Assembly: GCA_030626465.1 (NCBI GenBank)
Contig: DAOUOU010000019.1
Location: forward strand, 1 to 19,626
Direction of reading: 5' to 3'
Origin: Bacteroidales bacterium
GTDB taxonomy: Bacteria > Bacteroidota > Bacteroidia > Bacteroidales > UBA10428
Length of the DNA stretch: 19,626 nucleotides
Below, piece after piece: positions 1 through 6,516 of this stretch. The position numbers were made by a program, and so were the translations under genes. The notes under the pieces are model-generated. The model did no database searches. It had not been told where the DNA came from and worked only from the letters and a program-made list of their open reading frames with translations. The number at the start of each line of letters is the position of its first letter. Position 1 is the first letter of the stretch.

Positions 1-681
1 ATTGGTTATTACATCGTCGGGAAGACCTGAGAGGTCTTCTTTCCTTTCGATCACCAGCTTAAAATCATTTGTTTCAGTCAGGAGGTTCTTATCAAATTGG
101 TCCTTAAGCCCGGTCAGCCGAAGATTGATTGCACGAAGGCTGTCCTTATTATTTTCTGTAAGGTTGGCCCCATTGCGTACAAAAGATTTGTAAGTTTTTT
201 CCAGAAGACTTTCCTGTTCTGTTGTCAAATCAAGTGTTTCTTCAGAATTATAAACAAATTCTATCCTGTTAAAAAGCTCAGCATTCAAGAATTTATTATC
301 CCTATGAGCTGACTGCCTGGCCCGGAAATCACCTGATATTGCTTTTATTTCATCAGTTGCATCGGCTGAATTCAAGCCGTTAAAAATTGCTGACACAGTT
401 TTATACCATCTTCCTGAGCGATCTAAAGCAACTATAGTATTTTCAAAGCCTGGAGATTCTTCGTTGGCAACAATGGAATCGATTTCACTATTCTGTTCCT
501 CAATTGCCTTTTCGAGGGCAGGAATAAAATGTTCAGGCAAAATATTTTGAAACGGAGGAACCCGGTAAGGGGTCAGAACTTCGCTAAGTAACGGATTGTC
601 GGATATGCCTGCTTCTTGTTTACATCTTGTAGCAACAAGTACCACTAACGAAAGTAGTGGGAATAAAATGAACTTTCTCAT
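1..681 (-). CDS. dcp: M3-family peptidase (Dcp-like), partial
   Basis: This frame is open from an ATG at 679-681 to the window edge, giving 227 N-terminal codons; the catalytic HExxH part lies outside. The start MRKFILFPLLSLVVLVATRC is a hydrophobic signal followed by Cys20, so it is probably a lipoprotein, although Arg just before the Cys is unusual for a lipobox. After it come PYRVPPFQNILPEHFIPALE and, later, FENTIVALDRSG and LTEQE-type helical segments, which are typical of the N-terminal half of M3 zinc peptidases of the oligopeptidase A / dipeptidyl carboxypeptidase group. Such enzymes remove dipeptides or cut short peptides, here probably in the periplasm. The gene is transcribed away from the rest of the window. 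The family call rests on recalled similarity of the N-terminal part; the split between Dcp and other M3 members cannot be settled without the C-terminus. Confidence 0.8.
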   Translation of the reverse strand, partial: MRKFILFPLLSLVVLVATRCKQEAGISDNPLLSEVLTPYRVPPFQNILPEHFIPALEKAIEEQNSEIDSIVANEESPGFENTIVALDRSGRWYKTVSAIFNGLNSADATDEIKAISGDFRARQSAHRDNKFLNAELFNRIEFVYNSEETLDLTTEQESLLEKTYKSFVRNGANLTENNKDSLRAINLRLTGLKDQFDKNLLTETNDFKLVIERKEDLSGLPDDVITN

Positions 682-965
682 AAGATCTTTTTATCTTACA
701 ATCTAATAAATTTCTGTTAATTAAACCGGTGATATTTATCATCAAAAAAGTCAGTAGCAAGGTTAAAAAACATACTACCTGCTAACAGCTTTGTATTTTT
801 AGTGATCCTGTACACTTTTAAAATTGATTTGATTAACATTTTAAGGTGAGATCCGCGTAAAAAAACAAGATTTCCTTTCCCTCTAATCCAAAGTATTCTT
901 GTAATGCTCTAATCAGGACTAATAATTACTTTTTGTATCTTTATAAGTCAATCTAACGAAACCAA

Positions 966-1156
966 ATGCCTGACTCTCACATCATACTCCGAACCAAACT
1001 CCATCGCCCACCGATTACCGATGATCTGGTAATTCGATCAAACCTGATCGAAAACCTTGAAAAAAACACCTTCATAATATCTTTCAAAAGTGGAATGTAA
1101 AAACACGAATTGCTCTTGTGGAAAAGGCAAAGGAATTAGAATTAATTGAAGAATAA
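966..1156 (+). pseudogene. Relic of a MalT-like LuxR-family regulator (N- and C-termini joined by an internal deletion)
   Basis: From the ATG at 966, about 33 codons read MPDSHIILRTKLHRPPITDD and then LVIRSNLIENLEKN, which is the usual start of large ATP-binding LuxR regulators (MalT/LAL type, before the Walker A motif). A different frame beginning at 1073 reads HNIFQKWNVKTRIALVEKAK then ELELIEE and a stop at 1154-1156; this is the usual last part of a LuxR helix-turn-helix domain. The roughly 800 residues normally between them are missing, and the two parts are in different frames, so the N-terminal frame stops at once after the junction. I read this as one large deletion inside a former regulator gene. 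What it regulated is unknown; the divergent M3 peptidase is its neighbour. Confidence 0.75.
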
Positions 1157-1162
1157 ATTAGA

Positions 1163-1309
1163 TTAGCTAATGATCTTGTCTAAATTTTTTATTATTTTCT
1201 CATAATCTTCAATAGTCAACTGGAATTGTTGTGTCCATTCAAGTGCCGGCTCTACTGTACTAAATATCTCCCAATCAACAGGCAGGTGTTTCCCTTTATC
1301 TTTATACAT
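1163..1309 (-). CDS. Small ORF, 48 aa, unrecognised
   Basis: An ATG at 1307-1309 opens 48 codons ending at a TAA at 1163-1165. The protein begins MYKDKGKHLPVDWEIFSTVE and continues with a mixed acidic and aromatic segment ending in DYEKIIKNLDKIIS. It has no signal peptide, no membrane segment and no motif I recognise. Its amino-acid composition looks protein-like (Trp twice, few rare residues), so it may be a real small gene or the surviving end of a larger one. It lies tail to tail with the LuxR relic, 6 nt away, and downstream of the HepT toxin on the same strand, in a stretch that shows gene decay. Confidence 0.35.
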   Translation of the reverse strand: MYKDKGKHLPVDWEIFSTVEPALEWTQQFQLTIEDYEKIIKNLDKIIS

Positions 1310-1416
1310 AGTTGTTAAAACTACTAGCGAATTGTTTTATTAGTTATCATGCGTTTGTAAATTTTGTAATAGTAATTACTTAGCAAACCACCAATATCCA
1401 AGCTGTTTTATGAGGA

Positions 1417-1782
1417 TTAGTCAGGCTTTTTTCTACTCTCTATTTCTAAGATTTTTTTAATTTGAATTAAATTTTCAGGAAGGTAATTTGATACAATATC
1501 CCAAATTATATCATAATCGATACCAAAATATTCATGGATCGCTTTATTTCTCATTCGATACATTTCGTCCCAAGGTACTTCTGAGTATTTATCTCTAATG
1601 TTTGGTGGAATTTTGTTAGAAGCTTCTCCTGTAATTTCAAGATTTCTTATAACAGCATCAACTGTTTTATCATCATTTTTAAACTTTTCTAAATTAAATG
1701 AATCAGTATAGTGCAAAATTTTAGATATTGACGCAACTATATCTTCTAAGATATGTAAAAAGCTTCTTTCTGATTTTTTCAC
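1417..1782 (-). CDS. hepT: HepT-like HEPN-domain toxin (DUF86)
   Basis: This is a 121-residue, all-helical HEPN protein of the DUF86/HepT family, normal in length. The signature RX4HXY is at Arg78-Asn-Lys-Ala-Ile-His83-Glu-Tyr85. In characterised HepT proteins this forms the RNase active site, and the Tyr is the residue that the partner nucleotidyltransferase modifies with AMP. The segment EITGEASNKIP before it is also typical of the family. The start codon is GTG at 1780-1782; its first bases overlap the TGA of the upstream mntA gene (GTGA, 4 nt shared), so the two are translationally coupled. The pair is expected to act as a toxin-antitoxin module, possibly in phage defence. It lies in a visibly AT-rich stretch between gene relics, consistent with an acquired module. 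Confidence 0.87.
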   Translation of the reverse strand: MKKSERSFLHILEDIVASISKILHYTDSFNLEKFKNDDKTVDAVIRNLEITGEASNKIPPNIRDKYSEVPWDEMYRMRNKAIHEYFGIDYDIIWDIVSNYLPENLIQIKKILEIESRKKPD

Positions 1783-2069
1783 AAAAATAGAGTTTGAGAT
1801 AAAATAGTATCTTTTAATTGCTTTTTTAGTGCTTTTCTGGTAACAAGATCAACTTTTTTGTTAAAAATACTTTCGAGATATTTTTCTAATGTGAAAAATT
1901 TCCATCCGATAGGTTTTTCAAACTCAACTAGTATATCAATATCACTTTCTTCATTTTGTTCATTATCAGAATAAGAACCAAACAGACCAATCTCTTTTAC
2001 AAAAAAATCCCTGGCTAAAGTTGGTTTTAAGTCTCTTAATTTTTCTAATATATCATTCTTTGTCAGCAT
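1779..2069 (-). CDS. mntA: MntA-like minimal nucleotidyltransferase antitoxin
   Basis: This 96-residue minimal nucleotidyltransferase of the MNT/Pol-beta superfamily carries the GSX10DXD motif: Gly31-Ser32, then Asp43-Ile-Asp45 (GLFGSYSDN ... SDIDILVEF). In studied systems MntA transfers AMP to a Tyr of HepT and so neutralises it. The start is taken at the ATG at 2067-2069 (MLTKNDILEK), because this matches the usual length and N-terminus. A longer open frame to 2174 exists, but its extra 35 residues read through the repeat-like intergenic sequence. The stop overlaps the hepT start by 4 nt. The antitoxin-before-toxin order is the usual one for this pair. Confidence 0.87.
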   Translation of the reverse strand: MLTKNDILEKLRDLKPTLARDFFVKEIGLFGSYSDNEQNEESDIDILVEFEKPIGWKFFTLEKYLESIFNKKVDLVTRKALKKQLKDTILSQTLFL

Positions 2070-2099
2070 AAGACCAATATACAAAAAAATGTTAATATA

Positions 2100-2280
2100 T
2101 GTAATTATATCCCGAAAATGCGGCATTAAACGCACTAATGCTTTTGCCCCGATGGAGCTATATAGGCATGGCATATCATAAACTCCGAGCTACCTGTCTG
2201 CCTACCTTCGGCAAGTAAACCTGCAAGCAGGTGCATTCCCAGATAGCCTGCCGGGTTCATCGCGGTTCATCAGGAAAATA
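2100..2280. repeat. Palindrome-rich intergenic sequence, probably a decayed dispersed repeat
   Basis: Between mntA and the lysine dehydrogenase-like gene are several short inverted repeats. ACCTGC-AA-GCAGGT lies at 2219-2232. GCCCC-GAT-GGAGC lies at 2146-2158 and pairs with one wobble. There are also CTGCCTACCTTCGGCAAG and GCCTGCCGGG segments. In my recollection, Bacteroidota genomes carry families of short intergenic palindromes with such 'GCTCC-ATC-GGAGC' and 'CTGCC..GGCAG' cores, and this looks like a worn copy. It lies just downstream of the gene ending at 2283 and might help end its transcript. No coding potential is credited to it. Confidence 0.35.
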
Positions 2281-2282
2281 TA

Positions 2283-3419
2283 TCAAATGATCTGACTCTT
2301 AACATAGTGAATATTTCTATCCTCCAGATACTTCATAATATAATTAAAACATACTTCATTTTTGCCTATCAGCTCCGGTGGAAAAACACCTTTTTCTTTG
2401 AACAAGCCATCGATAAACATATTGGCAGCTGCAGTTGCTGTATAACCGGTTGTACGTGCCATCGATGATGTTTGAGTTTCCTTACAATATTCGTCATGAA
2501 GTGTGTAAACTACTTCCTCATCTTGTCCATTTTCATTCTCACCTTTCAAAGTAATCCTCATTACAGTGATTTCTTCTTCAGTTTCACCTAGTCGCCACTC
2601 GTTAAATAATATCTTACTGGTAAATTCCAATGGAGAAATTTCTATCCCATTCACCTCAACTTTATCTTCGCTAAAAAATCCACTTTCTTTTAATACTCTT
2701 ATATATTCTACATGGCCAGGATATCTTAAAGTCTTCTCCTTCATGTTCGGTATATCAGGCATAGTATGAATAATTGTTCGTAAACCATCTGAATTAAATG
2801 CTTCTAAGGTGCCAACTCTATCAAATTCAACATATTCACAATCAGTAAGTGGTTCTTTAACTACTAATTTACCTGCCTCAACATAACGAGCAGGACGTGT
2901 ATATTCTTCAATAACATCGATTGGAGAAAATGGTGCCTTGTAATAAAAAGGCCATTTTTTTTCTTTAGGCAAACCGCCCACCAAACATTCGACATCAGTA
3001 AGTCTCATTTTTTCATTGTGGTAGCCTAAAATCAGGTTATGCATTCCGGGGGCAACACCACAATCTACAATAGCAGTAACATTTTTTTCTTTTGCCAGAG
3101 CATCCAGCTCCAACGAATTTTCTGCAAAGAACGAAATATCAATAACATTCTTTTCGGCTTCAATAATAGCTTTTAATGTTTCGAACCCCAAAAATCCGGG
3201 AACAGCACACAACACCAAATCGTGTTGCTTTATCGTTTGCTGTAATTCTTCTTTATTGGTTACATCTAACTGTTGTGTAATCAAAGCATTACACTTTTGT
3301 ATTACTTTATTTAATATTATCTGACTTGAATCGGTTAACGTTACATTATGATCTTTAGCCATATCTATAGCCATAGCACTACCTACCATGCCGGCTCCTA
3401 ATACAATAACCTTATGCAT
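2283..3419 (-). CDS. Saccharopine dehydrogenase superfamily oxidoreductase, L-lysine 6-dehydrogenase-like
   Basis: This 378-residue protein starts MHKVIVLGAGMVGSAMA, a Rossmann fold with Gly8-X-Gly10-XX-Gly13. Asp30 at the end of the second strand favours NAD. Later motifs DCGVAPGMHN (about 119-128), EAFNSDG, LRYPGHVEYI and RTTGYTATAAANM resemble lysine 6-dehydrogenase (EC 1.4.1.18) and the related saccharopine reductase group, as does the length. L-lysine 6-dehydrogenase deaminates lysine at the epsilon position to 2-aminoadipate 6-semialdehyde (cyclising to piperideine-6-carboxylate). The gene is divergent from the citrate lyase/aconitase/ALDH7 operon, whose ALDH7 would oxidise exactly this product, which supports a lysine-catabolic role. 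It is not the AlaDH/PNT-type (LYS1) lysine-forming saccharopine dehydrogenase. A lysine-2-oxoglutarate reductase or carboxynorspermidine-type activity remains possible. Confidence 0.78.
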   Translation of the reverse strand: MHKVIVLGAGMVGSAMAIDMAKDHNVTLTDSSQIILNKVIQKCNALITQQLDVTNKEELQQTIKQHDLVLCAVPGFLGFETLKAIIEAEKNVIDISFFAENSLELDALAKEKNVTAIVDCGVAPGMHNLILGYHNEKMRLTDVECLVGGLPKEKKWPFYYKAPFSPIDVIEEYTRPARYVEAGKLVVKEPLTDCEYVEFDRVGTLEAFNSDGLRTIIHTMPDIPNMKEKTLRYPGHVEYIRVLKESGFFSEDKVEVNGIEISPLEFTSKILFNEWRLGETEEEITVMRITLKGENENGQDEEVVYTLHDEYCKETQTSSMARTTGYTATAAANMFIDGLFKEKGVFPPELIGKNEVCFNYIMKYLEDRNIHYVKSQII

Positions 3420-3740
3420 ATTTTGAATTTTTAAGACGTGAAAAAATAAACTGATTTGATTTATTATAGTACTATATTATTTCATAAAGTTTGCTATAAA
3501 TCAAGGTATGTATATGCTGACAGATAAACAAAATCTACCTAATAAAAAATAAAAAGCATTAAACACTTTTTATTCAAATCATTTAACTTTAAAAATATCC
3601 AATTTGCTACAAAATACCATTAAATAGATTATTTATCTATTGAACATTGTTATGATAGATGTCATAGTAAAATAACGCAAGCTTAAGTATTATAGATATT
3701 CAATACAGGCAGGGTATATATAATTTAAATCCGCTCCGCA
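3420..3740. promoter_or_regulatory. Divergent intergenic control region with operator-like palindromes
   Basis: This 321-nt, very AT-rich region separates the divergent lysine dehydrogenase-like gene and the citDE-led operon, so it must hold both promoters. Visible elements are a perfect 12-bp palindrome TATAGTACTATA (3465-3476) close to the minus-strand gene, and an inverted repeat AATAGAT-TATTT-ATCTATT (3623-3641) with a further ATAGAT half-site at 3655-3660, closer to the operon. No clear TAnnTTTG element was found on either strand, so I do not place transcription starts. Chance palindromes are common in AT-rich DNA, so operator function is a guess. Confidence 0.4.
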
Positions 3741-4946
3741 ATGACTGGAACTGCTGGTAATAAGGGTGATTATATTCGATCAGATTGTTATGTGTCTGTT
3801 GAATTAGCTCAGGAATCAGGGATTGAAATTAACCTCCGGAGTAAGGTTGCCTCTTTATATGGCGATTCTATCCGGAACATTAGCCTGGATATTCTTAACT
3901 TCTTTGAAATTCAGCATGCAAAAGTTACAATAGAAGATAAAGGGGCTCTCGATTTTGTAATTGCAGCACGACTCGAATCAGCTATTAAGGAAGTTGTATC
4001 ATCAGAAAAAGAGTATCTGCTGCCACTTACCAGTGAAAATACATATCATACCGACAAAGATAAACCCAGGCGATCAAGGTTGTACATTCCCGGTAATTCA
4101 CCAAAACTAATGATCAATGCCGGCATACATTCTGCCGATGGTGTTATTCTCGATCTGGAGGATTCAGTTGCTCCGGATAAAAAGAACGAAGCCAGGTATC
4201 TGGTTAGAAATGCACTCAGATCTGTTAATTTTTATGATGCTGAAAGAATGGTAAGAATAAATCAGATTCCCGAGGGAATGAATGACTTAAAGTATATAGT
4301 TCCGCACAATGTAAATCTTATTTTGCTTCCGAAGTGCGAAACAGCTGCTCAGATCAAACAAGTGGATGAAGAAATCAGCCAAATAGCTAAAAAATCTGAG
4401 CATCAAATTCATCTGATGCCTATAATTGAAAGTGCACTGGGAGTGATAAATGCTTATAGCATAGCTACGGCTTCTGAGAATATTGCGGCTCTGGCAATTG
4501 GTCTTGAAGATTATACTGCAGACATAGGTGCTAAGCGAAGTGAAGGAGGAAAAGAATCATTTTATGCGAGAAGTACGATTGTTAATGCAGCTTCGGCTGC
4601 CGGAATTCAGGCAATTGATTCGGTTTATTCCGATGTTTCAAATATGGATGGACTAAGAGAAAATGTTGCAAACTCCAAAGCATTAGGTTTTGTTGGTATG
4701 GGATGCATTCATCCACGACAGGTTAGAATTATCAATACGGGATTTAATCCGGGACAGGCTGAAATTGAAAAGGCAAAAGCCATTGTATTGGCTTATGAAG
4801 AAGCTCAGCGTAAAGGTTCGGGAGTAACAGCTATCGGATCAAAGATGATTGATCTTCCCATAGTGAAACGTGCCTTAACGACTTTAAATACTGCATTGAG
4901 CAGTGGATTGTTGAAGGAAAACTGGAGGGAGAGTGAAAATGAGTAA
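3741..4946 (+). CDS. citE: Citrate lyase ACP-beta fusion (CitD-CitE), candidate homocitrate lyase subunit
   Basis: This 401-residue protein is a fusion of two citrate lyase subunits that are normally separate. Residues 1-95 are CitD, the acyl carrier protein; Ser14 lies where the phosphoribosyl-dephospho-CoA arm is attached in known CitD, and VTIEDKGALDFVIAAR (about 62-77) is the usual CitD ending. Residues 109-401 are CitE, the TIM-barrel lyase: RSRLYIPGNSPKL, DGVILDLEDSVAPDKK, LPKCE, PIIESALGV (Glu230) and GLEDYTADIG (Glu256-Asp257, metal site). The linker 96-108 is polar. CitE cleaves the acyl-ACP thioester to acetyl-ACP plus a 2-oxoacid. The start ATG 3741 is supported by an in-frame stop at 3726. 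The gene overlaps citF by 8 nt. With lysine-degradation genes in the same operon, homocitrate (giving acetate and 2-oxoglutarate) is a plausible substrate; citrate is the default alternative. No citC, citG or citX is in the window. Confidence 0.9.
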   Translation: MTGTAGNKGDYIRSDCYVSVELAQESGIEINLRSKVASLYGDSIRNISLDILNFFEIQHAKVTIEDKGALDFVIAARLESAIKEVVSSEKEYLLPLTSENTYHTDKDKPRRSRLYIPGNSPKLMINAGIHSADGVILDLEDSVAPDKKNEARYLVRNALRSVNFYDAERMVRINQIPEGMNDLKYIVPHNVNLILLPKCETAAQIKQVDEEISQIAKKSEHQIHLMPIIESALGVINAYSIATASENIAALAIGLEDYTADIGAKRSEGGKESFYARSTIVNAASAAGIQAIDSVYSDVSNMDGLRENVANSKALGFVGMGCIHPRQVRIINTGFNPGQAEIEKAKAIVLAYEEAQRKGSGVTAIGSKMIDLPIVKRALTTLNTALSSGLLKENWRESENE

Positions 4947-6495
4947 GATGATAAAAAATGCCTTGGGAAGAATGATTCCTGATTCTATTAATGGACAAAA
5001 TGTTATTCCTTTTCAGGGCGTAGGCAAATTCCAGCCTTCCGGCAGAAAAGCAATGCCCCGAATATCAACCTGTTCTGATTTTCCATCTGATGGAAATAAG
5101 CTGGTCAAAAGTCTTAAAGATGCGCTGATAAAATCTGGCATTAAGGATGGAATGATAATTTCCACGCATCATCATTTCAGAGACGGAGATCTTATTGCCG
5201 TTAAGATTTTTGAAATTATCAGGAAGTTGGGATGTAAAGACATGGTATGGTTTCCTTCTGCTTCATTTCCTTGCCACCGGCCACTTATCGAATTGCTGAA
5301 GGATGGCACTGTTCATCGTATTGAAGGAAGTATGAACGGTCCGCTGGGAAGATTCTGCTCTGAAGGAAAAATGAAAGGGGTCGGTATTCTGCGTTCTCAT
5401 GGGGGACGTTATCAGGCGGTACAGGATGGCGAAGTTGAAATTGATATCGCTGTTATTGCTGCTCCCACAGCTGATCCTTTTGGTAATGCAAACGGACTTA
5501 CCGGAGCATCGGCTTGCGGCTCACTTGGATTTGCCCTTGCCGATTCTCAGTTTGCAGATAAAGTAATTGTAGTGACAGATAATCTTGTTCCTTTCCCATG
5601 TCTGCCATGGGAGATCCAGGGTAACTATGTGGATTTTGTTGTTGAAGAAGAGAAAATTGGTATTCCTGAGAAAATTGTTTCGGGTACAACTCAAATGACG
5701 AAGAGCCCCGACAGATTACATATAGCTGAACTCACAGCAAAGTTTTGTGATGAGTCCGGTCTTATTGGAGATGGCTTTTCATTTCAGACAGGAGCCGGAG
5801 GCACTTCACTGGTGATCAGTACCTTCTTTCGTGATATTATGCGCAAAAAGGGGATCAAAGCACGATTTGCAAGAGCAGGCAGCAATAAATACCTTGTTGA
5901 AATGCTGGAAGAGGGACTGGTTGAATACATTCTTGATGGTCAAACATTTGATCTGGAAGGTGTAAGGTCGATACGTGAAAACCTTAACCATGCGAATACA
6001 AGCCCGTTTACCAGTTATAACTATCATTCGAAAGGGAATTTTGCAGGAATGGTAGATATTGTTATTCTTGGTGCTACTGAAGTGGATGTAAACTTCAATG
6101 GTAATGTAGTTACCCACTCCGATGGCTATCTTCTACATGGAATAGGCGGGTGGCAAAATTGCCTGTTTGGAAAAACAGTTATTCTCCCTCTCCCACTCTT
6201 TCGCGACCGGATCCCGGTTATAGTTGATGAAGTTACTACACTTTGTGGCCCGGGTGAATTAATTGATGTGATAGTTACTGAGAGAGGAATTGCAATAAAT
6301 CCGCTTAGAAAAGATCTGCTTGAAAAAGTGAAGGGTTCAGATTTACCGATAAAATCAATCCATGAATTAAAAGATGAGGTTGAAAAAATATGTGGGAAAC
6401 CTAAAAAACCTGAATTTAAGGATAAAATTGTGGCTGCTGTCAAGTGGGTCGATGGAACTGTGATTGATGTTGTGAGACAAATAATTCCAAAATGA
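4939..6495 (+). CDS. citF: Citrate lyase alpha subunit (citrate:acetyl-ACP transferase family)
   Basis: This 518-residue protein matches CitF over its full length: STHHHFRDGD (75-84), the 'GSMNGPLG' segment, RSHGGR (152-157), AAPTADPFGNANG and GFSFQTGAGG (279-288). CitF swaps the acetyl group on the lyase ACP for the incoming tricarboxylate, forming the acyl-ACP that CitE then cleaves. I chose ATG 4939 over an in-frame GTG at 4933 because GGAGGGA (4924-4930) is 8 nt before the ATG but only 2 nt before the GTG. The start overlaps the end of the citD-citE fusion by 8 nt (ATGAGTAA), so translation is coupled and equimolar subunits are expected. The usual order citDEF is kept, but the ligase and prosthetic-group genes that commonly flank it are absent here. 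Confidence 0.93.
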   Translation: MSKMIKNALGRMIPDSINGQNVIPFQGVGKFQPSGRKAMPRISTCSDFPSDGNKLVKSLKDALIKSGIKDGMIISTHHHFRDGDLIAVKIFEIIRKLGCKDMVWFPSASFPCHRPLIELLKDGTVHRIEGSMNGPLGRFCSEGKMKGVGILRSHGGRYQAVQDGEVEIDIAVIAAPTADPFGNANGLTGASACGSLGFALADSQFADKVIVVTDNLVPFPCLPWEIQGNYVDFVVEEEKIGIPEKIVSGTTQMTKSPDRLHIAELTAKFCDESGLIGDGFSFQTGAGGTSLVISTFFRDIMRKKGIKARFARAGSNKYLVEMLEEGLVEYILDGQTFDLEGVRSIRENLNHANTSPFTSYNYHSKGNFAGMVDIVILGATEVDVNFNGNVVTHSDGYLLHGIGGWQNCLFGKTVILPLPLFRDRIPVIVDEVTTLCGPGELIDVIVTERGIAINPLRKDLLEKVKGSDLPIKSIHELKDEVEKICGKPKKPEFKDKIVAAVKWVDGTVIDVVRQIIPK

Positions 6496-6516
6496 AACAT
6501 TAATAAATTACAACGA

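Noticed and set aside
2..312. Two small plus-strand open frames at the left edge
   Set aside because: They lie antisense to the M3 peptidase, which is open through the whole segment and has recognisable family motifs.
2070..2174. 35-residue N-terminal extension of the nucleotidyltransferase
   Set aside because: It reads through repeat-like intergenic sequence; the Met at 2069 matches the usual length and start of MntA.
4933..4938. GTG start for citF
   Set aside because: The Shine-Dalgarno-like GGAGGGA at 4924-4930 is too close to the GTG and well placed for ATG 4939.
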